DNA of 16,751 nucleotides from Natrialbaceae archaeon B1-Br10_E2g27 (GTDB lineage Archaea > Halobacteriota > Halobacteria > Halobacteriales > Natrialbaceae): assembly GCA_001563885.1 (NCBI GenBank), contig LKMM01000020.1, positions 1 to 16,751 of the forward strand, read 5' to 3'. The notes below the pieces were generated by a model. That model did not search any database. It had not been told where the DNA came from and saw only the letters and a program-made list of their open reading frames with translations. Each line of letters starts with the position of its first letter. The stretch's first letter is position 1. Position numbers and translations under genes: made by a program. Positions 1-8,041 of the stretch are shown here, piece after piece.

Positions 1-1430
1 AGGGATCGTTCGACTGGGCGATGTGGCTCTTTAGTGCAGTGTTTGCGATGACCGCGGCGACGATCGTCTCCGGTGCTGTGGCCGGTCGTGCGAGACTCCG
101 CGCGTACGTTCTTTACACGTTCTTGCTCGCGGCCGTGATCTACCCCGTCGTTGCGGCGATGGTCTGGTATGCCCCCGGTGGCGAGCCGATTCTCGCCAGC
201 CTCGGCTTTGCTGACTTCGCCGGCGGGATGGTCGTCCACGGTGTTGGCGGCGTTGCCGGGCTCACTGCGGCCTGGATCCTCGGCGCTCGCATGGACAAGT
301 ACAACGACGACGGCAGTTCGAACATCATCCCGGGCCACTCGATGACCTTCGCCGTGCTCGGCACCTTGATCCTCTGTTTCGGCTGGTTCGGCTTCAACGT
401 CGGGACGGCAGCGACCGTAATCGACACCGCGACGTTCGAACTCGCTGACTTCAGCTACGTCGGTAGCGTTGCGATGGTCACCGCCCTCGGGATGGGGCTT
501 GGCGCACTCGGTGCCTCTGTCGCCTCACTTGGGCTCAACGGTAAAGTCGACACGCTGTACGTCGCAAACGGCATGTTAGCAGGGTTAGTTGGCGTCACCG
601 GCCCGACTGACCTCATCACCCCAATGGGTGCGATTGCGATCGGCTTCCTCGCCGGCGCACAGCTCCCACTCGTCTTCCGCTTTGTCGAACAGACGCTCAA
701 GATCGACGACGTCTGTGCCGTCTTCCCCGTCCACGGCTCCGCCGGGATGCTCGGACTAATTCTGTACCCACTGTGGTCGATCGAAGGAACGGCCATCGGC
801 GGTGGAGTCATCGCCGGCGGCATCCTCTCGATCGAAGCCGCCGCCTTCGGACCACAGATCATCGGCGTCGTCGTCATCACGATCTGGACGGTTGCCGCAA
901 CCGCAGCCGTCTGGGGTGCGCTCAAAGCGATGGGACAGGCTCGAGTCACGAGCGAACACGAACGCAGCGGTCTCGACATCTCCGAACACGGCGTCGACAC
1001 CTACCCCGAGTTCGGCGGTCCAGATATCGCGACCGACGGCGGCCGCGACCCACGAATTCGCACTGACGGCGGTGAGCCAAACGACGGCGAGATCAAAATG
1101 GTCACCGCAATCGTCCGCCCCGACCGCCTCGGTGCCGTAAAGAAGGCGCTCGCGGAAGTCGGTGCCCCCTCGTTGACGGTCACCAACGTCTCCGGGCGTG
1201 GCTCCCAGCCTGCCAAAAAGGGCCAGTGGCGTGGCGAGGAGTACACCGTCGACCTCCACCAGAAGGTCAAAATCGAGTGTGTCGTCGCCGACATCCCGGC
1301 CGAAGACGTCGTCGACGCGATCGCTGACGGTGCCAACACGGGCGAACCCGGCGACGGCAAAATCTTCGTCCTCCCCGTCGAAGACGCCTACCAGGTCCGT
1401 ACCGGAAGCAGCGGCCCCGACGCTGTCTAG
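1..1430 (+). CDS. amt: Ammonium transporter fused to P-II (GlnK) regulator, 5' truncated
   Basis: This is an Amt/MEP/Rh membrane channel that conducts ammonium into the cell, fused to a cytoplasmic P-II nitrogen sensor. The frame is open from base 3, and about the first 100 residues of a normal Amt are missing, so the true start lies upstream. Numbering from the Met at 21, conserved Amt features are visible: FSAVFA and FGWFGFN (the phenylalanine-gate regions), and the two pore histidines in VVHGVGG and in PVHGSAG. An acidic linker follows at about residues 310-356, then a complete P-II domain at about 357-469 with the C-terminal signature GDGKIFVLPV. In the T-loop, Gln39 is retained and the residue equivalent to Tyr51 (the E. 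coli uridylylation site) is Tyr408. The residue equivalent to Tyr46 is Trp403. Normally GlnK is a separate subunit that plugs Amt when nitrogen is plentiful; here it is tethered. hemL follows after 57 nt and is probably a separate unit. Confidence 0.93.
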   Translation, partial: GSFDWAMWLFSAVFAMTAATIVSGAVAGRARLRAYVLYTFLLAAVIYPVVAAMVWYAPGGEPILASLGFADFAGGMVVHGVGGVAGLTAAWILGARMDKYNDDGSSNIIPGHSMTFAVLGTLILCFGWFGFNVGTAATVIDTATFELADFSYVGSVAMVTALGMGLGALGASVASLGLNGKVDTLYVANGMLAGLVGVTGPTDLITPMGAIAIGFLAGAQLPLVFRFVEQTLKIDDVCAVFPVHGSAGMLGLILYPLWSIEGTAIGGGVIAGGILSIEAAAFGPQIIGVVVITIWTVAATAAVWGALKAMGQARVTSEHERSGLDISEHGVDTYPEFGGPDIATDGGRDPRIRTDGGEPNDGEIKMVTAIVRPDRLGAVKKALAEVGAPSLTVTNVSGRGSQPAKKGQWRGEEYTVDLHQKVKIECVVADIPAEDVVDAIADGANTGEPGDGKIFVLPVEDAYQVRTGSSGPDAV

Positions 1431-1487
1431 GACCACGGTCGACTCGACCTCGGTACTACTTTGCCGTCGGATTTCGTAGGACCGAGC

Positions 1488-2834
1488 ATGAACGACGAAA
1501 CCTCTCGAGAGTTGTACGATCGGGCGCTGTCTGTGCTTCCCGGCGGCGTCAACTCGGCCGTTCGGGCCGCGATCGAACCGTATCCGTTTTTCGTCCAGAA
1601 AGGAGATGGCGGCCACATCATCGACGCCGACGGCAACAGACACATCGACTGGGTGATGGGGCTTGGCCCGCTGTTGCTCGGCCACGACCTGCCCGAGTCC
1701 GTCCGCGCAGCGATCCAACGGAAGGCAAGCGAGGGCCCGATGTACGGGATGCCGACCGAAATCGAAATCGATCTGGCCGAGTTCGTCGTCCGGCACGTCC
1801 CAAGCGTCGAGAAGATTCGCTTCGTCAACTCCGGCACTGAGGCAACCGTCTCGGCCGTTCGTCTCGCTCGAGGCACGACGGGCCGAAATAAAATCGTCGT
1901 CATGCAGGGTGGCTACCATGGGGCACAGGAGTCGACGCTTGTCGAGGGCGACCACGAGCACGCAAAACCCTCCTCGGCGGGTATTCCACAGTCGTTCGCC
2001 CAGCACACGATCCCGGTCCCGTTCAACGACGAGGAGGCGATGGCCGAGGTCTTCGAGGCACATGGCGAGGATATTGCCGCCGTTCTCACGGAACCGATTT
2101 TGGGCAACTACGGCATCGTCTACCCCGAGGAGGGCTACCACGAGTTCCTCCGAGAGGTTACCCGCGAACACGGTGCGTTGTTGATCTTCGATGAGGTCAT
2201 CACCGGCTTCCGTGTTGGCGGGTTGGGCTGTGCCCAAAGCGAGTTCGGGATCACCCCCGACCTGACCACCTTCGGCAAAATCGTCGGCGGTGGCTTCCCC
2301 GTCGGCGCAATCGGCGGCCGCGCCGAGTTGATCGAACAGTTTGCACCCTCCGGCGACGTCTTCCAGGCCGGCACCTTCTCCGGTCATCCGGTCACGATGG
2401 CCGCCGGCTTAGAGACCTTACAGTTCGCCGCCGAAAACGACGTCTACGCACACGTAAACGGCCTCGGTTCGGAGCTCCGAGAGGGCCTGACCGAAATCGT
2501 CGCCGACCAGGCTCCGAACTACACGGTAACGGGAACTGACAGCATGTTCAAGGTGATCTTCACTCGAGAGGGACCCGGAGCCGGCTCGCTCGAAGAACAG
2601 TGCAACGACGGCTGTCGCCAACGCCCGACCTGCCCACGCTATGACTCCTGTCCGAAAACCGGTGCCGATGTAAAAGCCGCCGAAACCGACCGCTGGCGGC
2701 GCATCTTCTGGGGACAGATGAAAGAACAGGGCGTCGTCCTCTCACAGAACCAATTCGAGTGTCAGTTCGTAAGCTACGCCCACACCGACGAAGACGTCGA
2801 GCAGACACTCGAGGCGTACAAACACGCCGTATAG
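1488..2834 (+). CDS. hemL: Glutamate-1-semialdehyde 2,1-aminomutase
   Basis: HemL is the PLP enzyme that converts glutamate-1-semialdehyde to 5-aminolevulinate, the second step of the C5 route to tetrapyrroles. The protein has 448 residues. The N-terminus (LPGGVNSAVRA), the NSGTEA cofactor-binding motif, the FDEVITGFR motif and the PLP lysine K264 in TFGKIVGGGFPVG are all present. The ATG at 1488 is chosen because it gives the family N-terminus; the in-frame TTG at 1461 would add nine residues unlike the family. A weak AT-rich box (TACTACTTTG, about 1454-1463) lies 25-34 nt before the ATG, compatible with a leaderless transcript. Unusually, residues about 365-395 are an insertion with four cysteines, C372, C376, C382 and C388 (C-x3-C-x5-C-x5-C), where bacterial HemL has only a short loop. 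The function is certain; the role of the cysteine segment is unknown. Confidence 0.97.
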   Translation: MNDETSRELYDRALSVLPGGVNSAVRAAIEPYPFFVQKGDGGHIIDADGNRHIDWVMGLGPLLLGHDLPESVRAAIQRKASEGPMYGMPTEIEIDLAEFVVRHVPSVEKIRFVNSGTEATVSAVRLARGTTGRNKIVVMQGGYHGAQESTLVEGDHEHAKPSSAGIPQSFAQHTIPVPFNDEEAMAEVFEAHGEDIAAVLTEPILGNYGIVYPEEGYHEFLREVTREHGALLIFDEVITGFRVGGLGCAQSEFGITPDLTTFGKIVGGGFPVGAIGGRAELIEQFAPSGDVFQAGTFSGHPVTMAAGLETLQFAAENDVYAHVNGLGSELREGLTEIVADQAPNYTVTGTDSMFKVIFTREGPGAGSLEEQCNDGCRQRPTCPRYDSCPKTGADVKAAETDRWRRIFWGQMKEQGVVLSQNQFECQFVSYAHTDEDVEQTLEAYKHAV

Positions 2835-2864
2835 CCACGCCGTGAGCGAAACGTTCGACGCTGT

Positions 2865-3584
2865 ATGGCTCGAGCGAGGACGGGTTGGCTCGGGAGTCGG
2901 ATGACGCCGGTTCGCTCGAGTGTCGGCGACATCGACTGGGCTCGGCTGGTAGAGCGATTGCTGTATCTCTTTCCACCGGTCATTGGCGTCGGCGTCGTGG
3001 GACTGCTGCAGGAAGCCGACCCTGGCGTTCCGGGGCTCCAGCGTGGGCTCGTGCTGTTTGGATCGTTCGGCTACACGTTACTGACTCTTGGTGTGGCCGT
3101 CGCAGTCGTCCTCGACGCCCGCAAAGTCCGCCGTCGACCACAGGCGAGTGGCAACTGGAAACCGAGCCCGTGGCTCAACGGACTCCTCTCGCTCGCCTGG
3201 GCTCCGGCAGCGGGTGTGGTCTATCTCCTGCGTCGGCACCGACGGTTCGGAACGCCGCCGGGCTGGTCGGGCTGGTGGCTCGTCGTCGCCACCTCGCTAG
3301 TGACGACGCTGGTCGGGACGGCAGCGGCAGCGATTGCCGTCGTCTTTGCACTTCCCGGACTCTTCGTGACTGCCGTCGCCATCGCCGGCTCAATCGCTTT
3401 TGGCGTGTTTCCGATCGCGATCCACCAGGACGCCGCCTACGTCTGTACGCACGGAAATGGCTGGCGTCCGAACCCGGCGTTTTATCTCGGAGCCGCGTTC
3501 GTGAGTCTGTTCACCCCACCGCTGCAGGCGCTTTTGGCCGGCTACTACCTGCTCCGGCGACATCGATCGACCGGGACCCCATAA
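2865..3584 (+). CDS. Six-helix membrane protein of unknown function with internal repeat
   Basis: I do not recognise a named family. The 239-residue product has about six predicted membrane segments (roughly 32-52, 63-85, 103-122, 138-160, 162-185 and 207-230) separated by short basic loops. Two stretches resemble each other: residues 98-131 and 200-239 each begin with W-K/R-P-S/N-P, pass through one hydrophobic helix and end in YLLRRHR followed by GTP. This suggests an ancient duplication of a three-helix unit. The ATG at 2865 gives the longest form; the ATG at 2901 (residue 13) is an alternative because the first helix starts only after residue 30. It lies 30 nt after hemL and 84 nt before hemC on the same strand, so it could be co-transcribed with hemL, but nothing in it points to tetrapyrrole chemistry. 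No catalytic motif was seen. Confidence 0.8.
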   Translation: MARARTGWLGSRMTPVRSSVGDIDWARLVERLLYLFPPVIGVGVVGLLQEADPGVPGLQRGLVLFGSFGYTLLTLGVAVAVVLDARKVRRRPQASGNWKPSPWLNGLLSLAWAPAAGVVYLLRRHRRFGTPPGWSGWWLVVATSLVTTLVGTAAAAIAVVFALPGLFVTAVAIAGSIAFGVFPIAIHQDAAYVCTHGNGWRPNPAFYLGAAFVSLFTPPLQALLAGYYLLRRHRSTGTP

Positions 3585-3638
3585 CCTGTCCGGAACACAA
3601 GCGAGTGCGATTTCAAACGGCGGCGTACAAGCGTGCGC

Positions 3639-3646
3639 TTTTCATA
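3639..3646 (+). promoter_or_regulatory. Candidate leaderless promoter (TATA box) of hemC operon
   Basis: The AT-rich octamer TTTTCATA lies 23-30 nt before the hemC ATG at 3669, in otherwise GC-rich sequence. This is the usual box A distance for haloarchaeal transcripts that begin at or next to the start codon. No Shine-Dalgarno sequence is seen before the ATG, which fits a leaderless message. Assignment is by position and composition only. Confidence 0.5.
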
Positions 3647-3668
3647 CCCGAGGCGATCAGTACCTGCT

Positions 3669-4799
3669 ATGAGAACGCGCGGGACGTTGCGGTTGGCGAC
3701 ACGTGGGTCGACACTTGCCCGGCGGCAGGCGACACTGGTCAAAGACGCCCTCGAAGACCGACGGTACGATGTCGAACTCGTGACCGTCGAGACGACTGGC
3801 GACCAGATCAGAGACGAACTGATCCACCGACTCGGCAAGACCGGCGCGTTCGTCCGCGAACTCGACGAACGTGTCCTCGCGGGCGACCTCGACGGGGCGA
3901 TTCACTCGATGAAGGACATGCCGACCGAACAGCCCGCGGAACTCGTTACGGCGGCCGTTCCCGAACGGGGCCGCCCGGGTGATCTCCTCGTTACCCCCAC
4001 GGGCTCGAGTCTCGAGGAACTCCCCGAGGGCGCAACCGTCGGCACCTCGAGTCTCCGACGGCGCGCGCAATTACTCTCCGAACGGCCGGACCTCGAGATC
4101 GAACCCCTGCGTGGCAACGTCGACACCCGCCTCGAGAAACTGCTCGCACCTGCGTTACAGCGAGAGCACGAAGTGCGAACCGAAGCCGACAACGAACGCA
4201 AAGGAAACACCGGAAACGACGATTTCGAACCCGAGTTCGATCAGACCGTCGACGAGTGGTTCGATAGCCTCTCGGAACTCAAAAAACAGGCACTTGGCCG
4301 CGAAGTAGAAACCGAGTACGACGCGATCGTACTTGCGGAAGCCGGCCTCGAGCGAAGCGGACTCGACCACTACGTCGAGTACGACCGCCTGCCGACCCAG
4401 ACGTTCGTCCCCGCGCCCGGACAGGGCGCACTCGCGGTGACGGCACTCGAGGGTGAGACAGCCGACGCGATCCAGTCGGCGATCGACCACCCACGGAGTC
4501 GGGTCGAGACGACCGTCGAGCGGACGATGCTTGCGGAACTCGGCGGCGGCTGTATCGCCCCGATTGGCATCTACGCGGTCGTCCAGGGGGAGTACGTCCA
4601 CGCCACCGTCAGCGTCTTCGACCGCGACGGCGAGGAGTCAGTCGTCGCCAGTCGCGACCTGCCGATCGAAACCCACGCCGACGGTGCCCGCGGGTTCGCC
4701 CACGAACTCGAAAAGCGAGGCGCAGCGGCGTTGATCGAAGACGCGCGAGAGGACGTGAGTACTGACACCTCCGAGGAAAATAAGCCGGAGGGCAAATGA
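3669..4799 (+). CDS. hemC: Hydroxymethylbilane synthase (porphobilinogen deaminase)
   Basis: HemC joins four porphobilinogen units into hydroxymethylbilane in the cytoplasm. The 376-residue product has the N-terminal ATRGSTLARRQ motif, the catalytic aspartate D83 in SMKDMP, the substrate-binding TSSLRRRAQ motif, and C295 in GGGCIAPIG, the cysteine that carries the dipyrromethane cofactor. The family is usually about 310 residues. The extra length is mostly an acidic, charged insertion at about residues 159-214, between RLEKL and EYDAIVLA, where E. coli has a three-residue loop. A short acidic tail (EENKPEGK) closes the protein. The ATG at 3669 gives the family N-terminus; the upstream in-frame alternative at 3633 would lie inside the promoter box. 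cobA follows after 13 nt and hemD 4 nt later, so the three genes form an operon. Confidence 0.96.
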   Translation: MRTRGTLRLATRGSTLARRQATLVKDALEDRRYDVELVTVETTGDQIRDELIHRLGKTGAFVRELDERVLAGDLDGAIHSMKDMPTEQPAELVTAAVPERGRPGDLLVTPTGSSLEELPEGATVGTSSLRRRAQLLSERPDLEIEPLRGNVDTRLEKLLAPALQREHEVRTEADNERKGNTGNDDFEPEFDQTVDEWFDSLSELKKQALGREVETEYDAIVLAEAGLERSGLDHYVEYDRLPTQTFVPAPGQGALAVTALEGETADAIQSAIDHPRSRVETTVERTMLAELGGGCIAPIGIYAVVQGEYVHATVSVFDRDGEESVVASRDLPIETHADGARGFAHELEKRGAAALIEDAREDVSTDTSEENKPEGK

Positions 4800-4812
4800 G
4801 AGAAGCTAACGA

Positions 4813-5610
4813 ATGTCGACTGTCTTTGTAGAGCCAGAGCCTGGAACTGTCTACCTCGTCGGGAGTGGTCCCGGGGACCCAGGGCTGTTAACGATTACCG
4901 CAAAACAGCTGCTCGAGCGGGCTGATACGGTTCTTCACGATAGACTTCCGGGCTCGAGAATTATCGGGATGATACCGGAGTCACGCCGCGAAGACGTTGG
5001 GAAACATGCAAGCGGCAAGCGCACTACCCAACCGGAGATCAACCGCCGGATGGTCAACCTCGCCCGGCAAGGCCACTCCGTCGTCCGACTGAAAGGCGGC
5101 GATCCGTTCGTCTTCGGCCGCGGCGGTGAGGAAGCGGAGTTTCTAGCAGCCCACGGCGTGCCGTTTGAAGTCGTTCCCGCGGTCACGTCGGCGACCGCCG
5201 CCCCCGGCGTTGCCGGCATTCCAGTCACCCACCGCGACCACGCCTCTTCGGTCTCGTTCGTGACCGGCCACGAAGACCCCACGAAGGCAGAATCCGCGGT
5301 CAACTGGGAGGCCCTCGCCGAGACTGACGGCACCATCGTCGTCCTGATGGGCGTCAACCGGCTCCCGGATTATACCGGCGTCTTGCTCGAGACCGGGATG
5401 GACCCCGAGACGCCCGTTGCACTCGTCGAACGCGCAACGTGGCCGAACCAGCAGGTCGCGATGGGTACCCTCGAGACGATCGTCGACGTCCGAGACGACG
5501 TGGGGATCACCCCACCTGCAGTGACTGTCATCGGCGAGGTTGCAGCCACTCGTGAGCTGCTCGCCGACTTCCTTAGAAACGATTACAGCGACACCGACGA
5601 AGATAGCTGA
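4813..5610 (+). CDS. cobA: Uroporphyrinogen-III C-methyltransferase (SUMT)
   Basis: This SAM-dependent enzyme methylates uroporphyrinogen III at C2 and C7 to give precorrin-2, the branch point to siroheme, cobalamin and, in archaea, heme through the siroheme-dependent (Ahb) pathway. The 265-residue product is a one-domain SUMT without the CysG dehydrogenase/chelatase part. Visible motifs are the SAM loop VGSGPGDPGLLT (residues 16-27), LHDRL, KGGDPFVFGRGGEE, and PAVTSATAAPGVAGIPVTHR. The start at 4813 gives a normal N-terminus, 13 nt after hemC. Its place between hemC and hemD means that uroporphyrinogen III formation and its methylation are expressed together. Confidence 0.95.
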   Translation: MSTVFVEPEPGTVYLVGSGPGDPGLLTITAKQLLERADTVLHDRLPGSRIIGMIPESRREDVGKHASGKRTTQPEINRRMVNLARQGHSVVRLKGGDPFVFGRGGEEAEFLAAHGVPFEVVPAVTSATAAPGVAGIPVTHRDHASSVSFVTGHEDPTKAESAVNWEALAETDGTIVVLMGVNRLPDYTGVLLETGMDPETPVALVERATWPNQQVAMGTLETIVDVRDDVGITPPAVTVIGEVAATRELLADFLRNDYSDTDEDS

Positions 5611-5614
5611 TATC

Positions 5615-6346
5615 ATGAACGAGCAAGCCACCGTTGCCGTCTTTCGACCCGACGACGAACGTCTCGAGTCAGCCACCGCGTTGCTCGAGGACCTCGGCGT
5701 CGACCCGATCGCCGATCCGATGCTCGCGGTCGAGCCGACCGAGACGACACCGCGAACCGACGCCGAGTACGTCGTCCTCACGAGCAAAACCGGCGTGGAA
5801 CTCGTCTCGGACGTATGGCAGCCGGGCGAGGCGACGGTGTGTGCGATCGGCCCCAAGACGGCAGACGCCCTCCGCGAGAAAGGATACACCGTCGACATCG
5901 TCCCCGAGGAGTTCACCTCGAGTGGCCTCGTCGACGAACTCGCAGACGACGTCGACGGAGCCCGACTCGAGGTCGCCCGCAGCGACCACGGCAGCGATGT
6001 CTTACTCGATGGACTCACCGCCGCGGGTGCATACGTCCACGAGACGGTCCTCTACCGACTGGTTAGACCCGAGGGAAGTGGCAAATCGGCGACACTGGCC
6101 GCAAATGGCGACCTCGCAGCAGCCTGTTTCACCTCCTCGCTGACCGTCGAACACTTCCTCGAGGCTGCCGAGGCACGCGGGGTCCGCGAGGAAGCGCTCG
6201 CAGGACTCGAAAGTGCGACAGTTGGCGTCATTGGCGAGCCGACGGCTGAAACCGCACGATCGCTGGGACTCGAGGTCGATATCGTCCCGAAAGAGGCGAC
6301 GTTCGAGGCACTCGCTCAGGAGACGGTTGCGGCACTCGACAGGTGA
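5615..6346 (+). CDS. hemD: Uroporphyrinogen-III synthase
   Basis: HemD closes hydroxymethylbilane with inversion of ring D to form uroporphyrinogen III. The 243-residue length and the two-lobed pattern fit the family, whose sequence conservation is low: an N-terminal VAVFRPDDERLE strand, VVLTSKTGVELV in the first lobe, and CFTSSLTVEHFLEAA and VGVIGEPTAETARSLG in the second. The ATG at 5615 is 4 nt after the cobA stop; the frame is also open upstream inside cobA, but that part is only overlap. The identification rests on these motifs and on the hemC-cobA-hemD context. It is the last gene of the operon. Confidence 0.93.
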   Translation: MNEQATVAVFRPDDERLESATALLEDLGVDPIADPMLAVEPTETTPRTDAEYVVLTSKTGVELVSDVWQPGEATVCAIGPKTADALREKGYTVDIVPEEFTSSGLVDELADDVDGARLEVARSDHGSDVLLDGLTAAGAYVHETVLYRLVRPEGSGKSATLAANGDLAAACFTSSLTVEHFLEAAEARGVREEALAGLESATVGVIGEPTAETARSLGLEVDIVPKEATFEALAQETVAALDR

Positions 6347-6405
6347 GAGTCAGTTATGGCTCTCGGGCAGCCAAAACACCACCAGTGACGCCAACACCGG
6401 AGACC

Positions 6406-6416
6406 GGAGGTTTATC
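6406..6416 (+). promoter_or_regulatory. Overlapping SD-like GGAGG and box A TTTATC before the DHH gene
   Basis: GGAGG at 6406-6410 is 10 nt before an ATG at 6421, and TTTATC at 6411-6416 is 26-31 nt before a second in-frame ATG at 6442. The first pair fits a ribosome binding site for the longer protein; the second fits a leaderless promoter for the shorter one. I favour the promoter reading because the sequence after 6442 matches where family homology begins, but both are possible. Confidence 0.45.
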
Positions 6417-6441
6417 TCCGATGGCGACCCAACTCCGACCG

Positions 6442-7938
6442 ATGACCGGGCCGGTTCCCGACCTCACAGACCGCGCCGTCGCCTGCGCCGAGGAGCTTCT
6501 CGAGGCCGACCGCGTCCTCCTTGCTTCACACATCGACGCCGACGGGCTAACGAGCGCCGCAATCGCCACACAGGCACTCGAGCGTGCCGAGTTGCCGTTC
6601 GAGACTGTCTTCGAAAAGCAACTCGACGAGGAGGCGATCGCCCAACTTGCAAACACCGAGTACGATACCGTCCTCTTTACCGACTTCGGCAGCGGCCAAC
6701 TCGACATCATCGGCGAGTACGAAGACCAGGGGGCGTTTACGCCCGTGATCGCAGACCACCACCAGCCTGCCGACCGCGACACCGAATACCACCTCAACCC
6801 GTTGCTGTTTGGCATCGATGGGGCCTCCGAGCTGTCGGGAGCGGGCACGAGTTACGTCCTCGCGCGGGCGCTTGCGGAGTGTGGGCCGGTTGTGACCGAC
6901 GGCGGGACGACCACCGGGGTGAGCGCCCAGGGTGCGAACCCGCGAGCCGACAACCGCGATCTGGCCGCGCTGGCCGTCGTCGGTGCTGTCGGCGACATGC
7001 AGGCCTCCGGCGGGAAACTCCATGGGGCAAACAGCGGGATCGTCGAGGAGGGCGTCGAAGCCGGGGTGATAGAAACCGGCACCGACCTCACACTGTATGG
7101 CAAACAGACCCGTCCACTGCCGAAACTGCTCGAGTACGCGACCGATATCGACATCCCGGGGATTTCGGGCGACGAAGCCGGCGCGTTACGGTTTCTCGAG
7201 GGACTCGACCTCGAGCCCGTAGACGACGGCGAGTGGCGCTCGTGGGCGCAGTTGACCGGCGAGGAGAAACAGACGGTCGCGAGCGCACTCGTCAAGCGGG
7301 CGGTTAGCCGGGGTGTCCCGGCCTCAAAGATCGACCGCCTCGTCGGCACCAGCTACGTTCTCGCGCGTGAACCAGTTGGCACCGAACTCAGGGACGCAAG
7401 CGAGTTCTCGACGCTGCTCAATGCCACCGCCCGCTACGAACGGGCCGACGTCGGACTGGCGGTCTGTCTCGGTGACCGCGAGGGCGCACTCGAGCGTGCC
7501 CGAACGCTCCTTCGAAACCACCGGCGAAACCTCTCTGAAGGAATCGACCTCGTGACTCGAGAGGGGGTCACCGACGAAGACCACCTCCAGTGGTTTGACG
7601 CCGGAGACCGAATTCGGGAGACCATCGTCGGCATCGTCGCGGGCATGGCGATGGGGAACGCGGGTGTGAGCCGGTCGAAACCGATCATCGCCTTTGCCGA
7701 AAAGAGCGATGACGCCACGGCGTCGACCGATGCAGTCGACCTCAAAGTCTCCGCACGCGGGACCCACAGCCTCGTCCGACAGGGACTTGACCTCTCTGTC
7801 GTCCTCGGCGAGGCTTCCCGAGCCGTTGGCGGCGACGGCGGTGGCCACGACGTCGCTGCCGGCGCGACGATCCCACACGACGCCAAAGCGGAGTTTCTCG
7901 AGCGAGCCGACAAAATCGTCGGCGACCAGCTTTCTTGA
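6442..7938 (+). CDS. Archaeal RecJ/GAN-like DHH-DHHA1 phosphoesterase (nuclease)
   Basis: This is a 498-residue DHH phosphoesterase of the archaeal RecJ/GAN type. Members are single-strand exonucleases or Cdc45-like partners of the GINS-MCM replication helicase. Visible motifs are SHIDADG (D32 and D34), FTDFGSG (D81), the name-giving DHH at D105-H107 (IADHHQ), and the C-terminal DHHA1 signature GGDGGGHDVAAG (H469). The metal-binding aspartates and histidines look intact, so it is probably catalytically active, unlike eukaryotic Cdc45. The start at 6442 is preferred over 6421, which would add seven residues. It lies 95 nt after hemD with its own likely promoter, so the link to heme synthesis is only positional. 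Haloarchaea encode several RecJ-like paralogs, and I cannot tell which numbered one this is. Confidence 0.9.
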   Translation: MTGPVPDLTDRAVACAEELLEADRVLLASHIDADGLTSAAIATQALERAELPFETVFEKQLDEEAIAQLANTEYDTVLFTDFGSGQLDIIGEYEDQGAFTPVIADHHQPADRDTEYHLNPLLFGIDGASELSGAGTSYVLARALAECGPVVTDGGTTTGVSAQGANPRADNRDLAALAVVGAVGDMQASGGKLHGANSGIVEEGVEAGVIETGTDLTLYGKQTRPLPKLLEYATDIDIPGISGDEAGALRFLEGLDLEPVDDGEWRSWAQLTGEEKQTVASALVKRAVSRGVPASKIDRLVGTSYVLAREPVGTELRDASEFSTLLNATARYERADVGLAVCLGDREGALERARTLLRNHRRNLSEGIDLVTREGVTDEDHLQWFDAGDRIRETIVGIVAGMAMGNAGVSRSKPIIAFAEKSDDATASTDAVDLKVSARGTHSLVRQGLDLSVVLGEASRAVGGDGGGHDVAAGATIPHDAKAEFLERADKIVGDQLS

Positions 7939-8041
7939 TATCGATCGTCACCATCGACTTTCTTAGCTAATGGGCCACAGTCCCCACGGCGCTCGAGTGA
8001 AGTAGCTGAGCGGAGCGCAGTCCGTTTGTAATACCCTATAA

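Noticed and set aside
756..2387. 543-residue minus-strand open frame
   Set aside because: It runs antisense across amt and hemL, both with clear family motifs, and its translation is an Arg/Asp-rich shadow typical of GC-rich haloarchaeal DNA.
2885..3982. 365-residue plus-strand frame over the membrane protein and hemC
   Set aside because: Very arginine-rich composition and overlap with two supported genes show it is a shadow frame.
6345..6364. GAGAG...CTCTC hairpin after hemD
   Set aside because: A 5-bp stem with a 10-nt loop and no T-run is too weak to call a terminator.
6213..7307. 364-residue plus-strand frame
   Set aside because: Arg-rich shadow of hemD and the DHH nuclease, whose motifs are in another frame.
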